From assembly GCA_040768665.1 (NCBI GenBank), contig JAXGMN010000014.1, positions 124,001 through 188,000 of the forward strand: a stretch of DNA of 64,000 nt. The letters run 5' to 3'. Positions within the stretch are counted from its first letter, which is position 1; the number at the start of each line of letters is the position of its first letter. Source of the DNA: JABWBD01 sp040768665 (GTDB lineage Bacteria > Planctomycetota > Planctomycetia > Pirellulales > Thermoguttaceae). Of the stretch, positions 1 through 11,883 are shown piece by piece. The notes under the pieces are model-generated. The model was not told where the DNA came from and did not search any database. It was given only the letters and a program-made list of their open reading frames with translations. A program made the position numbers and the translations under genes.

Positions 1-3000
1 ATCGCCGGGATCGAAACCCGGCACGGACGGAAGTCCGTTCGACCCGATCTCGATCAACCGGCTGTCGATGATGTGTTCCGACAGCAGCCCTCGGTCCGGA
101 TCGACCGCCGAGCCGTTCCAAGTGCCATTCTTGTCCCAGTCGAGCCAGCCGTTCAAATACCCCTCCGCGCCGACCGTCACGTACACCCACGTGCTTGCCC
201 CCACGCGGAACTTGCCGTAGCCGGGGTCCGCTCGGATTCAGCGATCCGATGCGGATGCCGTCCTCATCGTTCACCACCCCGTCCGAATCGTCGCCGGTTG
301 CCGTTTCTCCCGCGTCGAGGATCGCATCCTGCTCGTAGTCGATCGCCGCGCCCAGGCGAAGCGGAGAGTTGAATACGTACGCATGGCGCGCCCCGTCCTG
401 CGCCAGCAGCGTCGGGTAATCCGGCTCGGCTGCGTTCGCCGGGTTGTACGGCGCATCGCCGAAGTCGAACGCCGTGGCCACGATCTCGACTGCATGGTCC
501 TCCACCTCGCCGTCCGGCGCCATGCCGAAGTAGTTGATGCCGTTGACCGGATCGCCGACCACGCTCATCGCGCTGCTCAACCGGAACCGCGCATAGCTTG
601 TCCCCTGGCTCGCTCCCGCGGGCACGTGGAACGTGAACGAGTCGCTGAACGTACCGGTGCTCAAATCAATCGGAATGTCGACAAGCACGTGCTCCGAGAC
701 CAGACCCTCGAACGGGTCGTTGTAATCGGCCCACCGGTCGTCGATGTCGAAATCGATCCAGCCTTGCAGGTAGTACGTGCCGCCGCCCGCCGGCAGCGTC
801 GCAGTCACGTCAATCTGCGCGTCCTGCCCCGCAACCAGCGCGCCGAACGTGAACGCGATCCCGTCCTCGTCGTCCCGATCCGCCGTGTCGTCGCCCAGCG
901 CGTCGGAGCTCGGCCGGTTCGTCCCCTCGTAGTCCACGTCGGCGCCGAGCCTCGCCCGCAAGCTCGGGTCGGGATCCAGCACGTGCCATGCCGGATCGGA
1001 CGCCGGCGGAACCGCCAGATTGCCCTCGTAGCTCGCCGGCGCGTCGCCGTAGTCCTTCAGCGACGTGACGATGCTCAACAGATAATCCTCGACTTCACCG
1101 TCCGCAGCTTCGCCCGTCAGCGGCAGCCCGCCGGTTCGCGAGAAACGGAACCTGCCGAACGTCTGATCCAGGTCCCCGCTGATCTGGCCGCTGTTCACGA
1201 CCAGATAGAAATGGTTCAGCCCCTGCGAAACCGGGATCGATTGGCCGCTCAGGTAGTGCACTTCCGAGCCGGGAGCGTCATCGTAGGAAAACCCGTCGCC
1301 ATCCAGATCGGTCCAGACCTCGATCTTCTCGTTCGCTTCCCAGCCGTCGAGCCCGTCATAGTCGATCCAGGCATCGAGATAGCCGCTGCCCGAGGCCGTC
1401 ACGGTGAAGTGGATATAGTTGTCCCCCAACTGGTTGACCAGCATCGTCGGCCCCAGGCTTATGCCGTCGTCGTTGCCGTCGCCCGTGGCCGTGGCGTTCT
1501 GGTAGGCGTCGGCCTCGTACGTCACCCCGTTGCCCAAGTAGTAGCCGGGATCGATCAGGTGCCGGGCGCCGTCGTTGGCGTTGAGCGTCGGATACGCCCC
1601 GCTCCCGTCATCCGGCGCGTCGCCGTAGTCGTACGTCCCCAGGTTCACCACGAACACGGTGCGATTCGCGTACGCGCCGCCCAGCGTCGTGGGAGAAATC
1701 GCATTGCCCGCGATGTCCTGGATCGTGTTATCCAACAAAATGCTGTAGGTGCTCGCCGGAGTCCAGAAACCGGCCGCGGGCGTCAGTGTGATCTTGTCGT
1801 CGACGGGGCTGTAGACGGCAAAGTAGTCCACCCCCTGCACGAGCTGCGTGCCGAGATCGGGGAACGTGGTGGGATCTGCATTTCGCCACACATGGACCGG
1901 CGCTACCAGCAGGTCGCCGAGATTCGCGTCGACCGTCAAATCCGCAATGCCCACGCCCGTGTCGAACAACTGGATCTCGAACCTGCTCAAATCGGCGGTG
2001 GTGAAGACGTAGTCGTCCTGCGTGTCCGCGCGGTCGATCGGTCCATTGTCCAGCGGATCGACCAGCTTTGCCCAAGGCTGCGCCGTGTCGATCCGTTCCA
2101 CGGCGCCTCGGTCGAAGAACGGATCCGGGCCGTCGCCCGTGTTCGGCGTCAAGATGTCATCGGCGCGAAGCTGGGCGAATCGGTCCAGCCGCGGCGCTTT
2201 GATCGCCGAAGGCGGAATCCCCACGTCGGTCTTCACGGCCGCGATGTCGCTGCGGTCCCCCAGGAAGCTCTGCGAAGAATCGATGGCCTCGCTCCCCGCC
2301 GCCAAATAGAAGTTGCGGTTCGCCGGATCGACGAACAACGGTTGGGCGGCGCTCAGGATTTTCTGGTTCGTTCCGACCGTTCCGTTCGCCGCATTCCCCT
2401 TGAACAGGTTGTAGTCCACCTCGGTCCACGGATTCGAGCTGGCGTCGATCGAAATGCCCGTCGCCGTGTTCGAGACGATATTGTTGAGAATCGTCGGGCC
2501 GGCGTTCTCGGTGACCCGGATGCCGATCCCTTGCGCGCTGGCGCCGCCGTAGACCGTGTTGTTGAGGATGCGCCCGAACGGGATCGCCGCGTCGGCCGTA
2601 TTCCCGTTGTTCGGATCGCCGCTGAAGAAAATGCCGCCGGTGATCGCCCCGTCCACGATGTTGTTGACGATCGACACGCCCGGCACCAGGCCCCGGTTGT
2701 TCACCGGCGTACTGCCGTCGTTATAGAGCGTCGGCAGATTGCGGACCGACCCGGGGCGCGGCAGGTTGTCCGTGGCGTCGCGCGGCTGCGAGTCGACGTA
2801 GATGCCCCATCCCGACACGTCGGCGATCGTATTGCCGTAGATCTGCAGGTGGTCCTGCTGGCGCGGGACGTTCCGGTCGCCCACCGGGGCGAACAGACTG
2901 CCGCCGTACGACGAATCGTTCTCCCGGATGAACCGCTCGTTCGTATCGAACTGCGTGCCGTGAATGATGGTGGAACGCAGATCGGTCGCCGGCTCAGGCA

Positions 3001-4402
3001 TACGGCGTTCCTCGCCGGATCTCCAACTGATACGCTCCGCTCGGCACTTTGCAAGCGCATCCGGCATCGGGTTCTGCGGAACGGTTCGGAAATGCGACTC
3101 GTCCAACGGAATGACCGGCGCGTTCGTCACCATCTCGCCGCGCTCGGCATAGCCGATGATGATGTCGTCGACGTAGAAACCTTCGTGCTGGTTGTTTCGG
3201 CCGCGATTCGCGCTCGTTAGACTCCCCGCGTTGTTGATGTTGTTCCCGGATGCAACGTTGACGTCGTTGTTCATTCGGCCCGACGTGCCGAAGTCGAACC
3301 GCAAAATCAGGTCCGATTGTCCGGCGAAGTCACCCAGGTCGACCCGCGCCTGCCGCCACACACCCGTGTTGTCGTACAACTCCTGAACACGCTGCTGAGA
3401 ATAATTGTCGCCCGTTCGGGAGGAGGCAGTCTTGTAGCGCGGCAACTCGTTGTCCGCAAAGAAACTGGACAGGGTTGAATTGTTCGTTGCCAGCAGGTGC
3501 CAGCTCACGCCGCCGTCCTGCGAGATCCACACCCGCGCGCTATCCCTCATCCTTGAATCGTTCGACGCACCGATCGAGGCGTTGGTGTTCTCCGTCTCCA
3601 GGAAGTAATTGAAATACAGCGTCGGCTTGTCCGCGTAGACGCTTCCCGCCAGGCTGAACGAGTCGGTGACCAGGCTCCCCTCCGCACCACCCGGCAAGTT
3701 GTAGTTGCCGCCAATGCTGGAATTCGTGGTGATGTTGCGATGGCTGAGTTCCGAAACGCCGTATTGGGCATTCCCGGCGTAGGTGTAGTAGGCGTTGGAG
3801 GCCGATGGATTGGAAACCCATTGTTCCATACCGAAATAGAAGCTCGCCCCGCCTTCGTTCTGCGACGCACCTCGCCCGTTGATGCTCGGGACCGGGAACG
3901 CTGGGCCGCTGCGGCTGACGTCGAACGACTCCACGATGCCGTGCCCCGCGTCGCCCCGGCGGTTCATGGTCGGATGCCAGAGGTTGAAATCGAGCACGGA
4001 GAAAGCGAGCCCCCGCGTGTCCGTCGGGATGTTTTGCATCTGATTGGACACATTGGCATCCGCTTCATCGTCTCCATCGGTGTCGAAGACGAAAAACGCC
4101 GGCGCGTTGCCGCTGCTGTCAAACGCATAAAGCCGCCGGTCCGTCCCCGTCGCAAAGAAGATGTTGACCAGTGGACGCGTGCCGTCTTCCACCTCATCGG
4201 GAATGCCGTTTCCATCCGTATCGCGGCTGTTCAACACGTCGAGGTTCTGTGGCCCGAGCGTAAGACCGGTGAAGCCGGTGCTCCCCAGCACGTTGTTCGC
4301 AACCAGAGTCCAGCCGCTGTGCGAAGCGCCGAGGTTTCCTCCAGGGTCGTTGACCGTCGTTACCCAGAGGTTGCCTGTATCGCTGACCGCGTAGAGTGCG
4401 GC
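1..4402 (-). CDS. Continuation of the giant secreted protein after a frame change, running off the left edge
   Basis: Reading the minus strand from about 4402 in the neighbouring frame gives an open sequence that continues the giant protein (ALYAVSDTGNLWVTTVND). It holds a lectin/sandwich-like segment ending in GFYVDDIIIGYAERGEMVT (about 3190-3120), a second beta-helix region with VNNIVDG and ILNNTVYG turns (about 2800-2450), and at least three GEVED domains marked by DYGDAP or DFGDAP and DGEVED. Two further frame changes bracket 3065-3000, where VPSGAYQLEIRRGTPYA reads in a third frame, and one lies near 230, after which GYGKFRVGASTWVYV continues to the edge. The C-terminus is outside the window. 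Four indels in one reading path mean either an error-prone assembly or a decaying gene. Confidence 0.7.
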
Positions 4403-7400
4403 TCGTCGGGCTGGCGAAAGCAATCCCCGTGATGGTGTCCGCCGGCAGCGTCCCCACTTCCTGGAAGCCGGTCGCCGTGCTGCTTTCGTCAATGGCGCTT
4501 CCGCTCGAATTCAGCCGGTAAAGAGCCCGAGGGTACCCGAGGCCGTCTCCCCCGTTGTTATTGTCGTCCGCGTCCTCGTTGTTGACCGCCCACGTCGTGT
4601 ACTGGCCCGGGTTGCCGTATTGCCGAAACGCCAGCGCGTCCCACTGGCCGCCCCGGTCCGGATTCGTGCCAAGCCCGTCGTCGCCCAGGTTAGTCTGCGC
4701 CGCATTCTCCGTGCTGATCTGGCGGAAGTTGCCCGAGTTGCCGTTGTTGGTGCCGAGCGTCTGCCCGTAGAGGGTGCCATCCGCACGCATGGCGATGTCG
4801 CCGTAGCCGTACCCGGTACCCGACAGAGTGCCCACGTCCGTTACCCGCTGACCCGTAAACGGATTGACTGTATACAAGTGTCCGTTGTCCGGACTGCCTG
4901 ATGCCACGTAGAGCACCACGTCCTCGAACGTGTACGGCCGAACATGCGTCCGAAGCGCCGTGATGTCGGCAAGATCCAGCAGCGGATTGGTGTGTTCGGG
5001 CATCACCTGTGTAAACCCGTCGATCATGCTGCCGCTGGGGAAGCCTTGGAACCCGATGTGGTCCTCGGCCACGCGCTTGATCGAGTTGATCGGTTCCAGC
5101 CGCGTCGTGTAACTGCCGGAATACGCTCCGGAAGTGCCGTACAAGGTCGCTTCCAGCGCCCGCGGCACCTGATAATTCGTCGTAATCGATACATAATACG
5201 TGGTGGTCGAGCCCGGTGTCCCCGCTGGCAGATGGACCGGGCCGATGAAGGGATCCAGGGTGCCGAAACTGCCTCGTGTCAGGTCGTCGCGGTCATCGCC
5301 CTCGTCCACACCCGTTCCCCGCACGTCATCCTGAACGTTCGAATCGCGACTGACGAGGATCAACTCCCCGCTGGAATCGTAGATCGAGAGGATCGTGTCC
5401 GGACGCGTCAGCCCGTCCGCGTAGTCGATGTCGAACGTCACGGGGAACGTCTTCCCACCGTTGCTGAATCCGCCCAGAACCTGGATCTTGTCGTAATCGA
5501 CCGTAAAACTGAACCAATCCGCGTCGTTGTTCGCCCGCATGTTGCCGCCGACGCTGATCACGTTCCGATCGCTCACCAGCAAATTGTCCAGCGGCTGCGA
5601 ACCACTGCCGTAGGGGCCGTTGAACACGTCGGCTCCACTCTCCGTGTACGCCTCGTACGATTCGCCGGTCAGCGGCGAGTGCGCGGGCTGCCCGTACACC
5701 TCGATGCCGTTCGTGGCGTAGCGGATGTCGGCATACCGGATGGCCGTTCCGGGAACCTCGTCCAACTGCGCCAAGCGTATCTGCAACTGGTACTCGCCGC
5801 GCGACAACCCGCTCTCAAGATTGTTGATCGCGCCAATCGGCGTGTTGCTCCGCACCCGCACGAAGTAATCCTGGAAATTCGGGTCGTTGGGATTTCCGGG
5901 CAAGATCAACCGCATCCCCGCGTCGCGCGAATTGCTCGTGTACCGGTCGCCCCCGACCCAGCTTTGATTCGTCAAGCCGGCCGGGCTCACGCCGAGATAC
6001 CCGGAGATGTCGCCACTGTTGATCGACCGCGCAAACACCTGCCCGTCGCTGCGGATGAGCTCCACGACGGCGTCCAGCCCCCACCCGGTGCGATCCAGAT
6101 CGATCCAGACCTCCGTTCCGGCCCTCGCCTGGAAACGGTACACGTCCACGTCCGTCCGATCGTCCAGTGCGATGAAACCGTTCACCTGGAAACCGAGTTG
6201 CTGGTTGTCGTCCCCCGCCTTCTCGTCGTCGATCACTTCGTCCGGTTCGTTTGGATTCGTACCCCGCTGGACGTCCGGCGCCAGGTTCCCGAGGAATTGT
6301 GCGGTCCCCGGGGTCCGGTTGATGTCGTTGCCGGCCGTCGTCGCCGATTCCCGCTCGATGTAAATCCCCACGTTCCGCGTGTTCGCGTGCTGCTCGACCA
6401 GGATGCTTCTCCAGTCGCCCGGCGATCCGGTGCTCGCCCCGTCGCCGTTCGTGTCGTACAGCGGGAAACCGTCCAGATCGAAGCCGGCCGGAATCGTGTC
6501 GTCCGACCGCGAAGTGAATACCACCGGCCGGTCCGGTTCGCCAAGAATGTACAACGAGCCGCCGATGCGGTCGTCGATGTCCAGTTCCGTGCCGGTGGCC
6601 GTGAAACCGGCTTGCGGCCCGGACAGCTTCACCACCAGCCCGGCGTCCGCATTGCTCACCAGCCGCAGCCCGCCGTAGGTGTGCATATCCGGGATCACGA
6701 TCTCGTCGCGAAGGATGTGCGCGATATCCGTATCATCCCAGACGCTCTCGGTCGTGAGCGTCCCGCCGCGGATCGCCATACCGTTGTACTGGTTCCCTTC
6801 CAATCGGTTCAGCCGTACCAGCGGACCTCGGTTGCGGAACGCGTAGGCGTCCGACAAGCCGGTCGACCGCCCCGGATCCTGCAGCACCGTCGCCTGCATC
6901 GAATTGGCGTTGATGCTGATCACGTCGCCCAAATTGTCGTAGATGCGGTTGTTCACGATGATCGGCTGCGCGCCGAGCACGTAAATCGTAGCGGGCCGGT
7001 TGGCGCCCAGGCCGTCGCGGCTCCCGCCCTGGCCCGCCGCATTGTTGTGGATCACACTGTTGGTAACGCGGACGTCGGCCTGGTGGATCTCGATGGCATT
7101 GAAGCGATCGCTGCTCGGAGGCACCGGCGACAGACCACCTCCGTAGGCGATCCAGGCATGGTCGATTGTCCCGCTGGAGGTCGGCCGGAATACCAGACCG
7201 CTCCAGTTCCCCGCAGCCGGGGTCGTGAAGCTGCCGTCGTCGTTCGTGTCGAACGTCCCGCCCGCCCCGAAACGATCGTCCCTGGTCGAAGTGAAGATTA
7301 CCGGCGCGTCGACGCGCCCCTCGGCGATCAGTTGCGCCCCCATTTCCACGTCGATCCGCGACGCTCCCAGCTTGACAACCACACCAGGGTCCACAGCCAG

Positions 7401-10400
7401 GCGCCCGTCCAACCTTGCCGTGGTGTCCAAAGGACCGCCGGGCGTGCCGCTGATCACGATCGTTTGCGTGACGAAGTGCACGATGTCCTTGTCGTCCCAC
7501 CGCGCCGCTCCGTCGATGCTCTCTAGCGGCAGGCCGGTGTCGGTGCTCGTCTTCACCCGCACCCGCAGGCCGTTCACCGTGTTCGTCTCGCCGTTGCTGA
7601 CCAGCCGGTTCCCGTGCACGTCGGGCCCCACGCGATCGACCCCGTTCGCCCAGTCCAGCACGCTCGAAGAATCCTCGAAACTGGCCAGGTCGGCCGAGAT
7701 GGCCGCGTCGGCGCTCAGCGTGATCGTATTGAACGACACCGTCGGCCGCGCGCCGACCATGTGGACGGGATTGAACGTCTCTTCCACGTTGTTCACATAC
7801 ACCTTGCCGCCGCCGTGCCGGAACTCCGCGTTGTTGACCCAGTTGAGGAAGATCCCTTCATCATCGCGGTCCGAATCCGCCCGGAAAACCACGCCGCCGA
7901 AGTCGCCACGCGCCGGCTGCGGGCCGACGCCGTCGCTGTCCCCGCCCACCGTGTCGTCGCGGAACGAACGAAAATGCACGCTCTCCAGCGGCGTGCCCAA
8001 CACCTGGATGGAACCACCGGCGAGATCGATGCCCACCTCGGCGGTTCCCGCCTCGATGCTTCCCTTGCGCATTTTGAAAAGCGCCCCGGCGTCGATCATC
8101 AGCGTCACGCCCTTGGGAACCTGAAGCCGCTCGCTCGGGACCCGCGCGACCAGGCCTGGCGTGAATTGGTCGAACTGCACCAGCCCGCCGTCCTCCAGAT
8201 ACGCGCCGGCATTGTTCAAACCAATCAGGTACGGCTTGTTGTCCGCGATCGTCGCCATGCTGCCGTCGGCGCCGCCGTTGCCCGCCACGCGGACCACGTG
8301 GTCGACCGAGTCCGCGTCACCCGCGGCAGTCAAAGCCGCGATGAACGCGTCGGGAATCTTCGTGTAAGGATGGCTCAGCGAACCGTCCGCCCCGGCTGGA
8401 TCGGCCGACTTGTCCACAAAGAGCGTGTGCGCGGCGTCCTGGACGTTGAACCAGAATTCGAACTCCCCGCCCGGCATCCCGTCGGAATCGCCGTCGAGCC
8501 TGGTTCCGGAAGTGTCGGCAATCGCCGAATTCGGCGCCGTGTCGAGATTCAAATGAAGTTCGTAGCTGCCGGCGGTCGTTCCGCCGAATCCTGTATTCTC
8601 GATCGTCGGATCGATGTCGATCACGCCCGTGCTCGTCACGCCGATGTAGTACGTGCCGGCCGACAGTTGCAGCCCGATGAACGAATCGCTGCTGAAATAG
8701 TCGTCGTTCGTGGCCATCACCTCGCGGGCGCCGCTGGCGTCCTCCCGGTACAGCGTCAGCTTCGTATTGAGCACGCTTGTGGGCGAGAGCCGCTCCGCGA
8801 CCGTCTCCGCCGTGAACCAGCCGTCTTTCTCCACCTGAAACTTGTACAGGTCGATGTCGTTGCTCGACGGCGGCCGGACATATTGCAGGTGAAGAATGTC
8901 GTGGTCGCCCGGGAAAACGGCTTCCGCGCTACCCGTGTAAACCGCGTCTTCACCCTGGCCCATGATCGTCAGCGGAGGCAGGTCGTAGCTGTGCCCCAAC
9001 CCGATCGTATGCCCGATCTCGTGCATCGCCACATTGAACCATCCACCGCCGTATTCGCTCGCGCCCCAGTTCAACCCGCTGTTGACGATCGCGTAACTGC
9101 CATTCGCAATGCCCCCGGCAGCCAACGGTGGAATCGTCGGCTCCAGCGCCCGCACGTCACCCGTGGCGATGGTAAACCCGGAGCTTGCGGTCTCGCGAAA
9201 TTCGTAGCCCGACAGGCTGGCATAAATCTGGAGAATTTCCCGCGCACGTTCCTTCTGAACCTCCGTAATGTGGTTCGTGTACCCGCCGGGCAGACTGTCC
9301 CTGAAGTTGTATTCCCTCACCAAGAAGCTGCTGCCGCCGCCGCCAATGTGTTCCTGCGACTTTGCGAAGTAGGGAATATACCGGTGAGCGATTTCGTAAA
9401 CGTCCGGACCGCCGGGCAGAAATACCGGCCCACCAGGGGCGATATTCGCCGCAATCTCCGTCTCCGCAGCCCCGAGGCTGCCAATATTCGTCGCCGTGTC
9501 GAAGCTCGAATTCGCGTCGTTCATCGGCGCCGGCGCGTTCACCGAGACCACCATTCGGTATGTCCCCGTGCTGCCGCCGGAAACGGTCCCCGTACCGTTC
9601 AACGGGTCGTAGCCGCTGTTGCTCGCGCCCGACACCCCAACGTAGAACACCATCGGCTCGCGCTCGGTGGTCAAGGGATTCGGATCGACATATGTGACGC
9701 CCTGGCTGATCGAGGCGCCCGCGGCAACCGGTGCGCCCGCGCTGTTAAAGAGCCGCACGATCCCGCTAAAACCGTCCGGTGAGCTCAGGGTCACGCCGAT
9801 CGTTCCATCGGCCACGACGCTCATCCGGTACAGATCGACGTCTTGATCGCCTTGCGACGCCGCAAGCAGGTTCGGATTGTCCCCCAGCATCCGCGTCAAA
9901 TCGGCGCCGCCGAGGTTCGAAGCGAGGGTTCCCAGACGCGTCGACGTGGACAGCGTATCGTTCACTTCTTCCGAGGCGCCGATCTCCATCCGGTACGTGC
10001 CGAGCGTTCCGGAAGGCCCCGAAACTCCCGCCGGAATGTCGTTGGCAAACGTCAGCGTCGCCTTGCTCACGCTCGCTCCGCCGACGCCGGGCTCGAACAC
10101 AACCGTCTCGGGCAATGTGATCGACCCGTCCGCCGTATCGATCAAACGGTAGAATGAAGGGTTCTCCACTGAACGGTCCAGCGTCGCGACGTTCATGTTG
10201 TCGTCGTCGAAGTAGACGACGATCTGGTTCCGCCGCTGCATCAGCGCCTGGCGCTGTGAAAACTGCAGCGATTGACCCGACGGCGCCTGAACCAGCGCGT
10301 GCGACTCGCCCACTTCGTCCAACGGCTCGATCCGTACGTCGTTGCCCTCGGCCACGGCCGTCACGCTCAACCCGGCGCCGGCGACCTCGGTGGCGATCTC

Positions 10401-11171
10401 CGTGGCGACAGCTCCCGGCGACAGGCCGTTGATGTTGATGACGACGTCCGCCGTACTGAGCGGGTTTCCGTCGCCATCCACGTCGAATTCAAACAGCCGA
10501 GTATCCGTGCCGTCGTTGACGATGAACTGGCCGCCCTCCTGGACTCCCGAGAAGTCGCTGAGAATCACCGCCTCGTGCGACGTCGGCTGTGGAACGATCG
10601 AGGTGATCTGTGCGCCCAGTTCGAGGGTGAAATTCACCTTCGCGTCCGACAGGCCGCCGCGGAAGATCTTCGGCGGCGTGTCCAGGTTCGCCAACGGGTT
10701 CGCCCCGGTGCCCACGACGGTGATCTGGTACAGATCGTCCGGCAGCGTCTCTGAGAAACGGACGACGACTTCGTTCGGGTTGTCGCCGATCCCGATCCAT
10801 CCCGGCACGATCGTCTGATCGGCAATCGTCCCGGCCGTGCCGATCACGTCGTCGCCGCCGCTGCGAACGAACTGGATCCCCGTATCCAGCGTCGCCGGAT
10901 CGATCTGCTGCCCCTCGTTAAACCGGAGCATCAGGCTCGACGGAGCCGAACTCAACGACGAGCCGTCGTTGAGAAGTTGCCCATCCGGTCGGAAAACCGC
11001 CACGAGTTCCGGTGGACTGATGCTCAACAGCACCCGGTCCTCGAACTGCTCCATCATCAGCCCGCGGTTCTTCAGATGCTTCGCCTGTGGGGTTCGCTTC
11101 CCGACGGACCCGACCTTGCGATCCCGTGTCCGTTTGCCAGCCAGTCGACGCAGCGTATTCCAGATCCTCAT
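4194..11171 (-). CDS. Giant secreted LEPR-XLL protein with metzincin motif, PPC and beta-helix domains (main ORF)
   Basis: This 2325-residue ORF is the N-terminal and central part of a very large surface or secreted protein. Residues 41-50 (EQFEDRVLLS) match the LEPR-XLL type sorting signal of planctomycete giant proteins. An Ig-like segment follows at about 55-190, then PPC/DVUA0089-like segments. Residues 717-728 read HEIGHTIGLGHS, the HExxHxxGxxH zinc site of metzincin proteases, with an upstream conserved-looking region from about 580. Further on come another PPC domain, parallel beta-helix-like segments (about 1000-1500) and a second PPC domain (about 1700). An AGGAGA stands 7 bases before the ATG. 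The last ~70 residues are out of frame: the homologous sequence resumes in another frame near 4400, so this stop is not the real end. Substrate and exact role are unknown; family features support extracellular location and a plausible protease activity. Confidence 0.85.
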   Translation of the reverse strand: MRIWNTLRRLAGKRTRDRKVGSVGKRTPQAKHLKNRGLMMEQFEDRVLLSISPPELVAVFRPDGQLLNDGSSLSSAPSSLMLRFNEGQQIDPATLDTGIQFVRSGGDDVIGTAGTIADQTIVPGWIGIGDNPNEVVVRFSETLPDDLYQITVVGTGANPLANLDTPPKIFRGGLSDAKVNFTLELGAQITSIVPQPTSHEAVILSDFSGVQEGGQFIVNDGTDTRLFEFDVDGDGNPLSTADVVININGLSPGAVATEIATEVAGAGLSVTAVAEGNDVRIEPLDEVGESHALVQAPSGQSLQFSQRQALMQRRNQIVVYFDDDNMNVATLDRSVENPSFYRLIDTADGSITLPETVVFEPGVGGASVSKATLTFANDIPAGVSGPSGTLGTYRMEIGASEEVNDTLSTSTRLGTLASNLGGADLTRMLGDNPNLLAASQGDQDVDLYRMSVVADGTIGVTLSSPDGFSGIVRLFNSAGAPVAAGASISQGVTYVDPNPLTTEREPMVFYVGVSGASNSGYDPLNGTGTVSGGSTGTYRMVVSVNAPAPMNDANSSFDTATNIGSLGAAETEIAANIAPGGPVFLPGGPDVYEIAHRYIPYFAKSQEHIGGGGSSFLVREYNFRDSLPGGYTNHITEVQKERAREILQIYASLSGYEFRETASSGFTIATGDVRALEPTIPPLAAGGIANGSYAIVNSGLNWGASEYGGGWFNVAMHEIGHTIGLGHSYDLPPLTIMGQGEDAVYTGSAEAVFPGDHDILHLQYVRPPSSNDIDLYKFQVEKDGWFTAETVAERLSPTSVLNTKLTLYREDASGAREVMATNDDYFSSDSFIGLQLSAGTYYIGVTSTGVIDIDPTIENTGFGGTTAGSYELHLNLDTAPNSAIADTSGTRLDGDSDGMPGGEFEFWFNVQDAAHTLFVDKSADPAGADGSLSHPYTKIPDAFIAALTAAGDADSVDHVVRVAGNGGADGSMATIADNKPYLIGLNNAGAYLEDGGLVQFDQFTPGLVARVPSERLQVPKGVTLMIDAGALFKMRKGSIEAGTAEVGIDLAGGSIQVLGTPLESVHFRSFRDDTVGGDSDGVGPQPARGDFGGVVFRADSDRDDEGIFLNWVNNAEFRHGGGKVYVNNVEETFNPVHMVGARPTVSFNTITLSADAAISADLASFEDSSSVLDWANGVDRVGPDVHGNRLVSNGETNTVNGLRVRVKTSTDTGLPLESIDGAARWDDKDIVHFVTQTIVISGTPGGPLDTTARLDGRLAVDPGVVVKLGASRIDVEMGAQLIAEGRVDAPVIFTSTRDDRFGAGGTFDTNDDGSFTTPAAGNWSGLVFRPTSSGTIDHAWIAYGGGLSPVPPSSDRFNAIEIHQADVRVTNSVIHNNAAGQGGSRDGLGANRPATIYVLGAQPIIVNNRIYDNLGDVISINANSMQATVLQDPGRSTGLSDAYAFRNRGPLVRLNRLEGNQYNGMAIRGGTLTTESVWDDTDIAHILRDEIVIPDMHTYGGLRLVSNADAGLVVKLSGPQAGFTATGTELDIDDRIGGSLYILGEPDRPVVFTSRSDDTIPAGFDLDGFPLYDTNGDGASTGSPGDWRSILVEQHANTRNVGIYIERESATTAGNDINRTPGTAQFLGNLAPDVQRGTNPNEPDEVIDDEKAGDDNQQLGFQVNGFIALDDRTDVDVYRFQARAGTEVWIDLDRTGWGLDAVVELIRSDGQVFARSINSGDISGYLGVSPAGLTNQSWVGGDRYTSNSRDAGMRLILPGNPNDPNFQDYFVRVRSNTPIGAINNLESGLSRGEYQLQIRLAQLDEVPGTAIRYADIRYATNGIEVYGQPAHSPLTGESYEAYTESGADVFNGPYGSGSQPLDNLLVSDRNVISVGGNMRANNDADWFSFTVDYDKIQVLGGFSNGGKTFPVTFDIDYADGLTRPDTILSIYDSSGELILVSRDSNVQDDVRGTGVDEGDDRDDLTRGSFGTLDPFIGPVHLPAGTPGSTTTYYVSITTNYQVPRALEATLYGTSGAYSGSYTTRLEPINSIKRVAEDHIGFQGFPSGSMIDGFTQVMPEHTNPLLDLADITALRTHVRPYTFEDVVLYVASGSPDNGHLYTVNPFTGQRVTDVGTLSGTGYGYGDIAMRADGTLYGQTLGTNNGNSGNFRQISTENAAQTNLGDDGLGTNPDRGGQWDALAFRQYGNPGQYTTWAVNNEDADDNNNGGDGLGYPRALYRLNSSGSAIDESSTATGFQEVGTLPADTITGIAFASPTSRTLRGQRYRQPLGNDGQRPWRKPRRFAQRLDSGCEQRAGEHRLHRSYARATEPRRVEQPRYGWKRHSR

Positions 11172-11814
11172 GGATCAGTCTCCTATAATGTCACGACGTG
11201 AGCGAACCCGGGCGCCTTCGCGGCGTTCGATTCCTTGGTAAGGAAAAAAGTCAAACTCGTCAAACATTTGGTAACAAAGATTTTCCACCTAGCCCCTAAT
11301 CCCCAGCCGACAACCTCTCGCCATCCTACTGGCGCAAACAGCCCCATCCTTACGATTAAAATTGTCCGCAGGGCGAAAATCAACACCCAAACTACCTAAA
11401 TCGCACAGTTTCCGAAGGATGTGCAGAGGCCCTGTGCTGGTGGGTCGCGCTGCGACACCCGTCTTGAAGACCCTTGCTGCTGAAGATTTAACGAACAGAA
11501 ACGCCGCCCGAACGACCACAGGGTCATGGCCAAGAAGAACACCCGTCCACACGGGGGAAAGACTACCAAGATGCCCTTATGTCTCCCAAGCTGACAGGCG
11601 ACCGCGACCGATTGTACGGGTGGTGCGGCATGTGCGCACGTCAACGGGACTAGGAAGGACGTTCCGGCAAAAAAGTTCCCGCTCCTGGGAAAAATTCTTC
11701 AGAAAATTTCCTGGCTCGCGCGGACCGCTCCTCCGGCCCTAAATCGCAGGGTTGCTGAGCGGCCCGACATTGTTTACATAAGACAATGTTCCGCAAAGAC
11801 TTGCAGCACAACAG

Positions 11815-11861
11815 GACCCCCGTGAGCTCGGCCCACGGGTGAATGAGGTTCCGCAGCTAGC
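11815..11861 (-). repeat. gctagctg-family palindromic repeat, copy 1
   Basis: On the minus strand this reads gctagctgcggaacctcatt, then cacccgtgggc...tcacggggg. It is the same head plus hairpin as the three plus-strand copies near 61.6 kb. The head sequence is constant while the hairpin arms vary but keep pairing, as in REP-like elements. Confidence 0.7.
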
Positions 11862-11883
11862 ATTCGTCACCCACAACCATTCC

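Noticed and set aside
383..3220. Long plus-strand ORF (945 codons) opposite the giant protein
   Set aside because: Arg/Val/His-rich translation with no domain pattern; it mirrors the codon bias of the minus-strand gene, whose frame gives clear GEVED and beta-helix motifs.
4944..9782. Two long plus-strand ORFs (860 and 722 codons)
   Set aside because: Same reason: antisense shadows of the giant protein, no ribosome site and no recognisable family.
11768..11790. acattgt...acaatgt hairpin as an operator
   Set aside because: Single copy, far from either start codon and no matching regulator; chance is likely.
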